DNA of 64,000 nucleotides from Sphagnum magellanicum (GCA_021904315.1 CM038915.1:17546001-17610000); one strand, 5' to 3'. Positions 37,464-51,319 are shown, counted from the first letter of the stretch. Notes: generated by a model from the sequence alone, not told the origin. Made by a program: numbers and translations.

Positions 37464-40400
37464 ATGAGTGTCCGAGTCATGAAGCTTGTTCTTTTTGCAC
37501 TTGTATTGCTTTCCAGCGCAGTCTCCAGCAATTGTGAATATATCGTTTTTTCCGATTACGAATGTAAGTTTCTCAACAAGCTGATAACGCAGCCTACGTT
37601 AATTAATTTCAGGATATATATATACATACTCCAGCAGTTCGTTTTTTCAATTGTAAGAATTTGATGGTGAGTCCAGTCAAAGAGTTTGTAGATGTGGCTT
37701 TTTTTTCGAAGTGTTTAAGAATATTACTACATACATGTGAGTAATGTTCTATCGTGTTTTCTGCTGCAGTGGATGCGTTGCAAGCCATTTTAGGAGATTG
37801 GAACCAGAGCACTCCCAGCGTCTCTACAAACTTGCCTGGCTGGTCCAATCAGAACGTCTATCCTTGCTTCTATAGTGCTTGGAAAGGAGTACTTTGCCTG
37901 CGATATCCCATCCCAAACAGCACCAACATATGGAGTACTGTTGTTGGCTTATAAGACTTCCTACTACCTGCTACAGCATTGTAAAGAACTTTTCAAATTT
38001 TCCCCGTGCAATATATTTCCACCGACGCTCCCTTGGCAAAAATGCCCCTTCGAAATGGAAGAAATTTCCACTCTCGGGAAGATCCTAATTTGATTTGGAA
38101 AGGATCTTTCATTTTTGTGGTTAGTTTCAGTTTTGACAATTGAATGTGGGTGGTGGTGGATGAGCAGGATTTTGGACGATGCTTCTATAGTGGGCACTTT
38201 GCCAACAGCGATAGGAAACCTGACAAATCTTGTGATCTTGTAAGTTTGTGAAGATAGTTGAAATCATGTGCACTGAAGTTAATATTTTAGAAATGCAAAT
38301 GCAAATTCTATAATAATTATAATGATTACAACTAGATTAATAATTGGCTACACAGGAAGACAAACAATGGGTACAGAAAGTCATCAAGAATCCTCTGGGG
38401 TACTTCTCTCTGAAAAGTGTGTAAAAGAGCTGCATTTTGTGTGCTTTCAGCTGTTGGAGTTCATATTTTAGAAATGAACCATGAAAACTTCTTTTGACAA
38501 ATTTGTGCGACATGAATATTTTTTGCAGAAGTTTGACAAACAACTCACGGCTTACTGGTCCCATTCCTGCAGAGATTAATAACTTGACCACTTTGCAGAT
38601 TTTGTAAGAAAATCTTATCAAACAACTTGGTTCTCACTCCACAACACTGTGTTGAAAATACATGTTACATGTGCATAGGCTAGGATTAACATTGACATTA
38701 ATATCCTTTGTTTCTACTTGTTTGACGATAATGTCATCTATTGCACGAACATAATTTCTTAATTTTAGAGTATTAAAACAGAATGAATATTGTGCACATC
38801 AATAATTGACAGTTTTTTTTTTCCCCTTCCAGGGATCTACACGATAACAATTTCAATGGAACCATTCCAGACTTCACAAGCCTTGGGAACCTGCAAGAGT
38901 TGTAAGTCTAAATTTCCCTTGCAATAAACCATTTGCCAGTGTGTGACACCTAATCACAATAACCTTGTAGTTAGATACCAATTTTAACCGCTTATTGCTG
39001 TGTTTAGGGTTTGGGGGCCCCTTTTAAACCCTAGACCCTAGACATGGAAATGCTGAGCCCTAAACCAACAATAGTGGGTAATGGCCAAAAAATGATTCTG
39101 GGAAAATTGTATTTGGATGAAAGGACATACATATAACATAATCAGATGGAATATGATGTTTTGGGCATGGATGTAAAGCTACAAACAATGTAAGAAATTG
39201 CAACTACATGATATTTGAAATGTTCACTTTCTTGTATCTAACTTTGGGAAAAGAAGAGGAAGAAAACACGGTAGTAAAGAGATAGGTTTAGTTTTGGACT
39301 ACATTAACTAAATTATAGATATGTCTGCATGATTATTGTCCCTTTCCACATTGAAGAGAGGGAAGAGATGGAACTAATTCTTTGTTTTCATATTTCAGAG
39401 ACTTAAGTGGGAATCTATTGACTGGGGAGATCCCCAACTTTGGTAGCATGAAATGGTTGCAAACTCTTAAACTGTATGGGAATCAATTATCTGGGCAAAG
39501 TCCAGTATTCCTTAATAGCAGCACATCACAAGGCCTTGCGAATCTAACAGCTCTAACAACCTTGTAAGATGAAGTTTCACCACCCAAGTAAACAATTGAG
39601 ATTACCATGTTTCTTAGTGTATGTGGTCTTGTTTGAGAATTTAATATCTGGCCTCAAGTTTACCAGGTGTAATCCCATAGTAAATGTGTATTGAGTGATT
39701 TCTTGCAACTTTCAGTCTACTTAAAATCAAGTCTTGTTGGAATGGCCATTGCTAAATTACAATATATTTGTTGAAGGTGTACATATATTTGGATTTTAAG
39801 CATTCAACTTTGTCATGTAGGGATCTGTCAAATAATCAGATTTTTGGACCACCACCTGACCTTACAACAATGCCCACACTTCAATATTTGTGAGTGACTA
39901 TTACTTGAACTATAAAATATTGTAACATTTTGGAATTTTCCTTTTCTTTTGGGTTGCATCCCTGGTTTCCTTTTCAAACAAGTCATGCAACATCTAAGAT
40001 TGGACATTAAATTAGAATGCTCAAATCAGGTGGGTGTTTGTTCATGTGTGTGGATCCATATGTAACACTACATATATAAGTATTTTGCTTCTTTATAATG
40101 ATAAACCTTATCTAGAGGGCAAAGAAATTGCAAATTTGCTAAAGATGGCAAGACACATGTTAATGGGGACTGCAAATGATTAGAATGGCTGAAATTTTCC
40201 CAATTTATCCTGCCATTTGAATCTTGGAATTGTGATAGGCATGAGTATTGTTAGATTTTTGTATGTTCTTAATCTGTTATGGCTCTTAGATGGTTGTAGC
40301 TTGAAAATATTTAATTGGTCACATGTGTATTCATTCTTTTTAACAACTAATTTCTAAGAAATGTAACGTCAGAATTTTTGTGGGATAATGTGTTCTTCAT

Positions 40401-43400
40401 CTCAATTAACACGCAACCAAAAACCACATGTACATGTTATATATATATATATATTTAAAAACATGATTAACCTTATTATTAGCTCAGGAATATTAAATAG
40501 TCTTTTGATTGAGGTTTCTATGTGGAACATGAATTTGGTTAGATGCATTTTTTGATTTTGACCAAATTGTCCAATTGAGAAGATGTGTTTCTTATTACTT
40601 TTTAACTTGGTCCCTTCTTTTGAATGTTGTTAAATCATTTGATCTAATTGTGTATTGGAAATGCAAATTATTTTTCAGGAATTTAAGTATCAACAACTTT
40701 GATGGTCCTATAGATCCTGCATTGATCTTCAATCAATCTTCCAACTTGAAAGTGTTAGATTTATCACGAAACAATTTTAGTGGCCCCTTGCCCAACCTGA
40801 GTTTATTCTCCACATCTTTGCAACAATTGTGAGTTCACATTGCTTGTTCCTCACTGGTCATTTGAAGTTGATATTTCAATAGAGTTTGTATGAAAACCTC
40901 TAATTAATGTATCCATATGAAACCAAATTTTTTACAGATTTGTCTTCATGTGTTACATTAGGGATTTGAGTTACAATGGGTTCAATTCACCACAAGTTCC
41001 TACTTCGCTTTTTGGATTCCATCAACTACAAACGTTGTAAGTACATCCTTGTCCCAAGCCTTTCGTTTTCTATGAATATGATGAACTAACCCTTATGACA
41101 AATGACTTTTTTAATTCTGTGTACCTAAAAACTTCTCCAACAAGATCAAGTTTAGATTATTAGTTGTTGATTTTTCTTTTGAGATAGTAAATGGACATTG
41201 ATGATATACCAATCTCACATCACTTGAGAGGGTAGTTGGTGGTTTGTGATTTGGTTCCTTACAATATATATGATTTGATCATTGTGTAGTTGTGTTTTAA
41301 GTGTCATAATTATTGGTTGACATTGTTCGTTGTTTTGTAAATGCAATTTAAATTTATTGACAATGTTTTTTTTAGCTTTTAAGATTGAATCAAACATTGT
41401 TGTTTGATATTTGCCACATCATTTGGTCTCATATTTAACGTAAATTAAAATATCAAGGTTGCGGGTATTGTTATATTTGCAGAAGACTAAGTGGATGTGG
41501 CTTAATTGGTTCATTTCCATATCAATTAACAAGTTCCCTTCCACAATTACAAACCATGTAAGAAGTTTTTCACCCTGGTTCAAGTTGATGGACATGTGTG
41601 TCTGTAGTTTCAAAAAATCAAAGATTGAATTTATAAATCACATCCGTATTATTTCAATTTTCTTGATCTAAATGTGTAGGTCACCAAAAAAAAATTTAAC
41701 TTTATATATATATTTCATGATTCACCTTAATATATATTATGTTATAATTTACCATTTTAAATATAAAACAAAAGGATTCATAATCCTTTAAACCAATTTT
41801 GACCTAAATATGGTATCTAACAATTACTTTAACAAGCAACCTTTTTTTATAGAATTTGAATTGGTTATAATAATTAGTGTATAGTATGATTTAATACGAT
41901 GATTTGAATCACAACCACTTTTTAAATAACCAAAAGTTTACATTGTTGGGGGTATTGGCTCAAAACTTACCTAATGCAATTTTTTTCTCCAATTAATTCT
42001 TTTAGGAATCTTGACAACAACAATTTCAATGGGACCTTATACATAGGAAACATTTCAAGCTTGAGCAGGAAGTCACCCAATGGCATTATTAATGGGCATT
42101 TACAATCCTTAAATCTTACAAAAACAAATATTTCATATGTTGATTACAATTCATCCGACATCACAGATGTGACCACTACTATCATGTAAGTAGATATTTT
42201 GATCACTTCCAAAAATAGCAAACATAGATTGTGCTTGTCACTTTAATTTCTAATTTATTAATCTAAATACTAAATGTCAGGGGTAGGTTCTATACATGTA
42301 TGGACATAATGTGATTAAAAAATATGAAATTATTCACTCACATGTTTTTTTATCTTTTTGAACTCAAATGACCTCTTAAAATAATAGAAGATTTAACATC
42401 ATTTGTAAAACATCTATGCAATACATCTCATTTAATATCAAATGATTGTTATTTTTGTTTACAGACTTGAAAACAGTACATATTGTTTACAAACACCATT
42501 GCAAACAAATGGGCAAAGATGTTATTGTGCACAAAATTGTTTATTCATACTTGGTTAGTACCTATGTTGAATAAACTCTATTATATATAATTTGGTTTCC
42601 ATTGCATATCTAATTGATAATAAATACAATGGTATTTTTTTATACATGTAGTCGATTTATGAATACCAATATGTTGTAATACATATTTCTACAACAAATA
42701 TTATTCAATTCTAAAATGTCTTAATGAAACCATTGATCATACATATACTAGCAAGAATAGTTCACTGGAAAAAATAGACTAGGAATGTAGGTGATTAAGG
42801 TCTTAAATAGTTTCTAAGGAAATTAGATTTTATGAAACTTTTGTCAATTGTCAAAATTCATACATATATGTGTGGTTTTTTTTTCTTATAGACACAAACA
42901 ACAACAATACTCGAAAGGTGATTATAATTTCAACAAATGCAAGTAGTATTATACTAGCACTTGTCATTGCCATCACCACTTGCTTGTTTTGGAGGAGTAG
43001 TCAAAGACAACGGTACCTACTACTTCAACTTCATGAAAGTAAGTGAATTTGCATGCAAACTTATCTTTCATTGACATTGATTTTTTTACTTATATTAATG
43101 ATTTCATAAAAATTAGAAACATCACCTAAATCACAAAGTGTTTATCAATAGCGTGGACCTAATTTTGATAAGCACATATGTTCAAATTGGAATATTATTG
43201 TTAAATGATCTTGTCTTTTGTTCATTTTTGGGCATATTAATAAAGAATACATGACACATGACTTCATGAGTTTAACCTATGTTTTTGTTTAATCATTTGG
43301 CATTTTGTAGGTTTTGCACAACATGACGTTCAACCTACAATCTTTGGATACATTGAACTCAAGGTTGCTACGAAAGATTTTCATCCAACTATGAAGCTAG

Positions 43401-45329
43401 GTGAAGGGAGCTTTGGTGTTGTTTATAAGGTAACTTGTTTAAAAATAGTATTTGTTTTGAAAAATTAATGTCATGTAATTTGAATTATTGATCATTGGTT
43501 TTTTTGAAAATACAATATACATTAGTATTGGGAAGGTAAAATTTATGTTACTTGTGCATTGATCACATCGAAACATTTTTAAAAATATGTATTATTGTCA
43601 TGGTGAATAATGTTTTTATCTGATTCTACTAGGGAATATTGGCAAATGGGGTAGAAGTGGCAATAAAACAATTGTTCATGAAAACCCAAGAAAACATAGA
43701 TGAGTTTCTTAATGAAGTTGTCACCATCAGTGGAGTGAAACACCGAAATCTAGTGAAATTAAAAGGTTGTTGCTTACGTGACAACAAAAGACTATTGGTA
43801 TATGAATATCTTGAAAATGGGGACATGGCCAATTTGTTATTTGGTGAGCTTTTTAACTTTGACAAATATTTTCACATTTCAACCGTTTTCTCTTTTTTCT
43901 TTCATTTTTATGTCTAAGCATATTCACTAATGGTAGGACTTTAAGGTTCAATTACACACATTTTCATATCCAATCAATAGAAGAGATGTAAATTCTAATT
44001 AAATCAACCTTTGTGATGTTTTTCTAGGTGGACAAAATGGCAGAGAAGTTTTGTTTTGGCCAACACGATTCAACATTTGTCTAGGAATTGCTCATGGTTT
44101 GTATTATCTTCACGACATTTCTCAACCACGAATTATACATCGAGACATCAAAGCAAGCAATATTTTTCTTGACAAGAAATTGCAACCCAAAATTGCAGAT
44201 TTTGGGTTGGCCTTTTTATTTCCAGATGACAAAAGCCACATTAGTACAATGCACGTTGCAGGCACAATGTGAGTTACATTGATTTATTGGCATTTAAATT
44301 TTCAATACATATTTTTAGTCAAGTTCATCATTTATTAACTTGTGTAATGTGTTCATTTGTGCAGGGGTTATTTAGCACCTGAATATGCAACTCGTGGCCA
44401 ACTCACTGTAAAAGTTGATGTTTATAGTTTCGGGGTTTTACTTCTTGAGATTATGAGTGGAAGAAAGAATATAGATCACAACTTCGCACTAGAAGATATA
44501 TATCTTGTCGAAAAGGTAAGGCCTTTATAACTCTCTAATTTGTAAATCCATTCAAATGTCAATTAAATCGGTTGGTTTACATGGTTTTTTAAACAATGAT
44601 GGTTTTACAATTTTTCATAGCTATTAATTTCCAATCTTTTGATTTTAAAATATGCTTGAAATATAGATGTCACAAAATTACTTAAATTAGTGTCAAAGTA
44701 AAATAGTTAAATATTGGCCTACAAATGTGCTAGTCATAGTGGATGAATTTGTTATGTGAATGTACTTTTGGTTTCATATGGTGGACATAATTATTGATAC
44801 ACATGGGAGAGAAAATTAAAATAAAAGATAGATTCATTATTTATTGTTTATACATCAAAATGAAAAATCCACCAATGAAAATTGATATTAATAAAATTAT
44901 GAACTATTTTGTAAATGGAAAATTGACCAAAGAATGTGGTTTGTGTAGGCTTGGAGATTGCATAGGGAAGGCAATTTAATTGACATTCTGGATCAAAATC
45001 TCCATTTACTCAATGATGAAACCATTCAAGCACAACGACTACTAAACATAACTCTTTTGTGTTTATTAAATGATGGAGAGAAGCGACCTTCTATGGCTCG
45101 TGTGGTGGCAATGTTACAAGGGGAAGTGGATTTCGGGATTGTGGAAAATGATTTAACATTAGGAAGATCAAATATGAAATTGCCTCCAAGTTCATTATTT
45201 AGTTTAGAATCTGAATTGGAACTTTGCAATATTTCTGAAGGCTCAGAAACCAGTTCATTAGTGTTTCACAATCATTCAAATGCTAGTATGAATGCAACAA
45301 GCAGCAACATTGAGCACCTTCACTATTGA
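37464..45329 (+). CDS. LRR receptor-like Ser/Thr kinase, 18 exons, 849 aa
   Basis: Exons: 37464-37563, 37770-37950, 38168-38239, 38529-38603, 38833-38901, 39399-39563, 39821-39889, 40679-40828, 40962-41036, 41483-41557, 42006-42185, 42465-42553, 42892-43038, 43311-43429, 43633-43843, 44028-44268, 44365-44515, 44949-45329. Phases agree and the 2550 nt frame is open. Residues 1-23 are a signal peptide. Residues 34-94 are an LRR N-cap ([16 protein letters not shown]). About 94-404 are leucine-rich repeats, most on single ~72 nt exons with phase-2 borders. About 443-467 span the membrane. The kinase has LGEGSFGVV (512-520), VAIK (Lys534), HRD (630-632), DFG (650-652) and APE (677-679), so it looks catalytically competent. 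The ectodomain recalls LRR-VIII-1 (HPCA1-like) receptors and the kinase recalls LRR-VIII-2. The ligand is unknown. The second intron has an AT donor (see the separate entry), so function is uncertain. Confidence 0.9.
37951..38167 (+). other. Receptor-kinase intron 2 with AT-AG borders
   Basis: Frame and exon length require the exon to end at 37950 (GGCTT), followed by ATAAGA where every other intron of the gene begins with GT. The acceptor is GAGCAG/G at 38167. ATAAGA is one base from the common GTAAGA. It is not the U12-type ATATCC. If the intron is kept, an in-frame TAA follows at the junction and the product stops at about 94 residues. Confidence 0.75.
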
Positions 45330-48023
45330 TGTGCTTACTATAGTCATAATTACTTTGAATCCCTTGCATTAGATATTGTGATATTAAGTTTCATCCTTCA
45401 TTCAATGAATCTTCTTTAGTTTGTAAATAACAAGGTTTGAGGTGGAAATAGGGGGTATGGGATGAAAAAATGGCTCAAAAGCAAGGCCACTATATTGATT
45501 ATTGTAACAATTAACAATAATTTAGTAATTTTGCTCATTGTTATTTTTTCTAAAATGGACAAAAATTTGTTAGCTTTCCATTTCTAACTATATCATATTT
45601 TGCTTTTGTCTACAATAAAATGATCACATATTAGAGGAACAAATTGATTTTTTTGTAACAAAAACACATGTGTAAGGTAAGGCCTTAGGATGACAACATT
45701 CTAAAATAAGAAGTTCAGGATGAGGTGGTAGTTGAGTTCAACTTTACATTTTATGAATGTCCACTAGTTAAGGACCTTACCCATCATAAAACAAAAGGTG
45801 AAATTATGATGAATCTAAATGTGCATAGATCACATTCAAAAGGCACCTTATGTTTACAAGAGGCCTATTGGTAAGTATAAGAAGCCTCTTGTATGCTTAA
45901 GGTGCCTTCCAAGTACACCAAGAATTTCTTTTGAGTGTTTTACATTTGAATGGTATAGTCTTCGACCTAGAAGGATGGAGGGTTGTTATTTGATGATCTC
46001 TTAGGTAGTACCCTATGAACTATGATTGAAATAAATTAATCCATTCCAAACATTAAAAAGTATCCTTTGGCATGTAAAATGGAATAAAATAGAATTTCAA
46101 ACATTAAAAATGATTAAATATATTTATATATGTATATATCATTGTGCCATAGTATGCTTAATTAGATGTTTATAAAAGTTAAGATAATTGTGAAATGGAA
46201 ATTTCAAAACTATTAACTTGTTGAGTTTCAAATGTCTTAACAACCTCCATACTTGAAATGGTTGAAATATGATCCTAGAAACTGAAGAATGGGGTGCTTG
46301 ATTTTCATCCATTCTAACAATGTACATAGTCCACAAATGCATGCGAACATAGCAAAATTTAGAATTTGTTTTCCTATTACTTTTCTTGTTGATCTTCAAG
46401 TTGTAAAAAAAGGTTTCATCTTTCAATTTCATGAGGTAGGGATTGGCTGTGACTTAGACAAATCCGGCTATAGGTCAAAGAGAAAAGTATTTCATTATTT
46501 TTTAAATCCCATTATGCACTAACAATTTGCACTTGAACCGATACTCTATATATGACAACATCAAGCTTTTTACTCTCAAAATGTGACTAATTTAAGGGAT
46601 TTCCCCCCTAAAAATCCTTTGTAGAAGTTGTAGACCTTTTTTTTTATGGGTCAACAAGTGGAAATTCTCTCTGCCCCCCACCCCCCTCTGCCCCCAAATG
46701 GTTGTAAGATTTTAAAATAATAATAAATATTTATTTCAATATTTCAATATTATTATTATTTTTCATTCCAAATCATTGCACTTTGAACACTATAAATGTT
46801 TACTTGTTGTTCACACATGCAACATTAATTTGATTTCCATAATGGATGTGAAAATGACTTTTAAATTTTGAATTAAGCTTGATGTTATATGTATCCAACT
46901 AATTTGGATTTACAACGTATGAAATAATAAGAAAAGACCAATTCATTATACATAAATTTTAGCATCTAGCACCATTTACCAAATTACTTGCAATATTATG
47001 GGTGGATTGATAGTTATCATTTTTACCATGTATGCCATTTCAAAAATTAAAAATATGTTGACAACTTGATTTTTTTTCCCCAATGCCAATAATTGGAAAT
47101 TAAGGTAGATTTTTTTTTATAAAAATGGTTAGTTCTTGTTGTCATTCAAACAAGGCCATCAATTATGTTTACTTTAATATTCATGGAATAAAAGTTCATC
47201 ATTTCAAAATTGGGCTTGACCAATCTTCATCTAAAACCTTCTACATCCCTCAACAGTCAATCACCAATTTATTAAGTTTGAGGATGATGGAAGTTGGAAC
47301 CTTTATTTTCACACCAATATGATGAAACTTGTGTATTAGGAAATGAGGAAAACAAAATTCACTCACCAAGTTGCAACCATGGAACAATTGTTCTAGTGCA
47401 AGTATCATAAAGCTTGGGCATTGAGACATGAAAAAAAACTACAAAGGTCATGAAATGCAAGTATTGGCATGCACCCTTAATAAGAGAGAACTACCTCATG
47501 AATATCACAATACAATCAAGAAATGGAACTATTAAGATTATGTTTTTATGCTACAATAACCTTGTGTGAGGAAGGAGTTGGGCAAATTGGTTATTAATTA
47601 ATTATTATTTTCTCAAATAATGTTGGTCCCCATACATTGCTTTCTTTCCTCTTGAACAATATTTCAACTTGTTAAATATATGAAGAAATTTGACAACTAC
47701 AACGTAAATGTTGGTCAATGACATGAGGACTTTGTTGTGTTCCGACAATACATCATAAAAAGAGGGGTGTGTCTCACATAGTCGCCTTGCCATTTACATT
47801 AAAAAGTATCTTAGGCAAAAGAAAGAATTATGAAAACTCAAATATATGACCATGCAACAATATAATCTTCAAAATATCCTCTAAAAGAAACCAAAATCCT
47901 TCAAGATATTATAACTCTATAACTAATCTCAAGTTTTAACACAAGCCAAAATATCATGTTTCAAAAAATCCTCATATAAGAATAGACCTATTATTACCTA
48001 GGTGCCAAAACCCCTTAAGCTAC
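45330..48023. other. 3' flank of the receptor kinase, no second gene
   Basis: A 3' UTR probably lies in the first few hundred bases (AATAAA-like signal near 45614). The rest is AT-rich with a C-rich patch at 46670-46695. Open frames up to 97 codons show no motif. Confidence 0.4.
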
Positions 48024-48228
48024 TACCTTAGTACTTTGGCCAATTCGACTTTGATTTATATTAATTTCAAGAATCTTGAAATTTTCAAAAATTATTTCTT
48101 CCAAATCAAAAAAACATTGTGAAGGAAAATAGTGAATATTTAGGAATATTCCATTTGTTGAAATGAAATTTTCAAAATTAATCAATTATTCGATGAACAT
48201 GTGTTGAAATGGCCAAGGTACTACGGTA
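48024..48228. mobile_element. MITE, second copy of the 8.5 kb family
   Basis: TACCTTAGTACTTTGGCC at the left pairs with GGCCAAGGTACTACGGTA at the right. The core matches 8510-8670 with scattered changes and small gaps. The complementary ends and ~205 bp length are shared with the first copy. Confidence 0.7.
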
Positions 48229-50242
48229 TACTCTATAATGAATTGAAATACAATATCCTTGCCTTGCTAGACAAGGCCAAAAAATCCATTTGGTTCCAAT
48301 AACATTCCTTAACAGAGAAAATGATTGTGAACTCTTTGGCGATCAAAAAAGAAGATAAACATCAAGCATACATGCACACAATCAGCAAATGCAAGCCAAT
48401 TCTGCATAAGTAATTAGTCAATTTTAACCATACAAAAAGACCCAATGCCTTGAATGTAAAGTGAGTTTAGATGTTTAGGCTAACATTATATACGATATAA
48501 TACCCAAGTATGCACTTAGATGCACACACTTGCAATTTGGATGGATTGTGTCATTGCATATGAACACGGCAATTTAGTGACCAAATGAATGAATGAATGA
48601 ATGAAACTGCATGCAGCATTGTCTGGGTGGCTCCCCAAAAAAGGCCCTTGTAAGCGGCATTTACTTCACTTTTTTCCTATAGAAAAAACTCAGCTTTAAT
48701 GCTTAGCTTGCTCATTAAGGAAGAATATTAAAGCTAGGTTGGATATATTTGTCTCTTTCTTCACTGCAAGTGCCATCACCCACACTAAAGGCTTCCTTAA
48801 TACAACAGGAGTTAAGTTCGACCTTAGATATTCCAGTGACGATGATTTTCATTGGAGCTGGTTTAGGTAGGACAGCTTTAGTGTCCATAAGTCGGCGTAC
48901 ACTAGACACTTATAGCGCGGAATTCTGAATTGGAATCGTCTGTCATTTTACATCTTTTGTTGTAGCGACGTAATGAAATTATAGAAATCGCTTCGTTTCT
49001 TCTGTCGTTTCACGTCTTTTGTTGTAGCGTGATGGGCATTTTAAGCAGCAACGCGAGATGTATGAGGAGGAGCCGAGCTCCGTAGTAGAAGGAAATGAAA
49101 GCTGCTGGAGCTTCAACAGGTACCTGCTCATAGATACAATGCAAAGTTGTTGCATATGGATAGCTATGTCTTTTGAGTGCTAGTTGGCATCTCAGCTGGG
49201 CCTACCTGTTGCTTCTGGACATGTGATAGAAACTCAGGTCTTAGCCTAAATAATGATCATTTGTGTTTGTGTTTGGGTGTCAACTTTCTTCCTTTGTTTT
49301 CTGAAGACTGCTGCTGCGCAGAAGATCCTCTCAGGCTTTAGGGTTTTGTGGTTTCTTCTGGTTTCTCATGGCAAGCAAGCCGCGAAGATTGCTGGAGAGA
49401 ATATTGTATGTAATGTTGCAGAGGAGTGAAATCCTGGGAGTAGACGATGATTCGAAGCCACCTGCTGACGAAACTCTCATGAAGAAGAAGTGCAGGGGAA
49501 TTGTGTTCTACCCAATAATAGTGTAGCGAGCTGCAGTCTTGAGGAAGAGGATTGAGAAAACCACCACCACACTATTAGAGGCAACATATCGACCAAGACT
49601 GGAGTGGAGTACTGGAGTTTATGGGGGTACTTCAGCAAAGCTTTTAAGCACCAACACTTGCTCGTATCTGCAATGCTCTCGTGCGAGTCTTTGTCTTCAT
49701 GGAGTTTATTTTCATTGAGCTACTCATCTCTCTCACATCTGATCTTTCCAGTTCAAAGTTCTGTTAGTCCCTTTTCTGTTGCCCTTGCATTGACAAGTCT
49801 AGCCACTGCCAATGCAGTCTGTCAAGGATTATTTAACACCTTCAAAAAATGTTTCTAGCTCCTGCAGATTCCAGGGATTGGATCGCAAACCCTTGATGGA
49901 AGAAGCAATTGTTGGTTTTCCTGATGCTTGCAGATGCACAAGATAGGATTGCTTGGAAGTCTGTTATATGCTGTAGCAGATTCTCAGCAGTGCATGCCTC
50001 TTCAAGCCATTATTGTGAATACAATATTTGACCTCCCTGTTGTTGAAAATGGTGCCTGAACAGAAGAGATCAAGGTTAATTTCAGAACTGTAAATTCCTG
50101 GGAAAGTTGGGGCAACCCACATCATGGTTTTCATAGGGAAACTAACAACGTACTTTGCTCCCCCATTTGTCTCACCTTTTGGCACTAGTCATTATTCAGT
50201 AGCTTATTGTGTGTGCTGAGTACGTGCATGTCGTCTCTGCAG
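48229..50242. other. Gene-like but unassigned region
   Basis: A GAAT microsatellite lies at 48584-48604. From about 48900 the base composition becomes gene-like, with an AGGGTTTTGTGG stretch near 49340 and a 52-codon frame from the ATG near 49368 (MASKPRRLLERILY...) that I cannot place. Near 50029-50070 a short segment reads LLLKMVPEQKRSR and may be a worn exon of the demethylase pseudogene that follows. Confidence 0.35.
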
Positions 50243-51319
50243 GGTCATCAACTGTAAAGGTGGAACAGGCAGTGATTCCTAAGGATGAGCGCCTTTACTT
50301 GTAAGTGGCACATCACTGCCAGTACGTGTTTGAGTGGTGATTTAGCTTGTTCTGCTTTCAAAGTTTGTCTTGATTTCACACTGATTATGTTCTAGTGATA
50401 ATGTGTTTGTTCACCTTACAATGTGTTTTTGGTACCAGTGCCATGTGAGGATTTAACACCAGCCAGTGCGGTTTTCTGGATGTGCAGTGATAATTGCAAG
50501 ATATCAATTGTGGACTACCATAGGAACTGCTCAGGCTGTGATTATGATTTGTGTCTGACTTGGAGCCATGAACTGCGGCTGGGCCACCAGCTAGGAGGAG
50601 ACCAATCCGAATCAGCACAACAGAAGTTGCAAATGCAGGATGACATTAAAGAAGCAGATACAATGGAGGTGAATGCTGTTCCTGCACCACTACCTTTGTG
50701 GGAAGCAGGTCAGGGTGGCAGAATTCCTTGTCTTCCAAAGTCACAAGGTGGTTGTGGTGGTCTGCATACTCTACAGTTGAAAACTTTGTTTGAGCCTGAC
50801 TGGTTGGCAAAGTTGACAACTGGTGGGGAAAACATTGTTGCAACATGCCACAACCTGAAGGAACAGGATTCAATGCACTGCTCAATTTGTGATTTACCTG
50901 ACCCAGACAGGAGCAAGCATTTACGTCTTGCTGCTCACCGAGTAGGTGGCCATGACAATCATCTTTTCTGCCCTACCCAACAAAGTGTTGAGGCCGAGGG
51001 TCTGGCACATTTTTAGAGACATTGGATTGAAGGTGAGCCTGTTATAGTCGGTGATATGCTAGAAGGTGGCAGTGGTCTCAGCTGGGAACCTATGGTTATG
51101 TTGTGTGCTATACGGGAAACTACAAAGAACAAATTCAAGGAGGAGACTAAGAGCGTGAAAGCTCTTGATTGCTTGGATTGGCATGAGGTAAATGCATCCT
51201 CTTTCTATGCTGGGAGAATCTTTGGTTTGACACTAATTGCTCATGGATCAGCTGGTGAAGATGGAGTTCTTGCACAAAGTATTACCTTTGAACCCACACC
51301 ATTATTCTCAGCATTGTAA
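50243..51319 (+). pseudogene. KDM3/JMJ25-like histone demethylase pseudogene
   Basis: Two exons can be read. Exon 50243-50300 (VKVEQAVIPKDERLY) is followed by a GT-AG intron (50301-50487). The next exon from 50488 gives DNCKISIVDYHRNC, IPCLPKSQGGCG, then HRVGGHDNHLFCP, HWIEGEPVIV, LSWEPMVM and KALDCLDWHEV. This order is characteristic of the zinc-binding region and the start of the JmjC domain in plant H3K9 demethylases of the KDM3/JHDM2 (JMJ25, IBM1) group. A TAG at 51014-51016 replaces the Gln expected in HFQ.HW, after which homology continues in the same frame. A conserved Cys is Trp in CLTWSHEL. Similarity ends near 51230, before the Fe(II)-binding His/Asp/His residues, and the N-terminal half is missing. 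The retained intron argues against a retrocopy. Confidence 0.8.

Noticed and set aside
40438-40455. TA run as a sign of a nested element in a receptor-kinase intron
   Set aside because: A simple microsatellite; the intron shows no terminal repeats.
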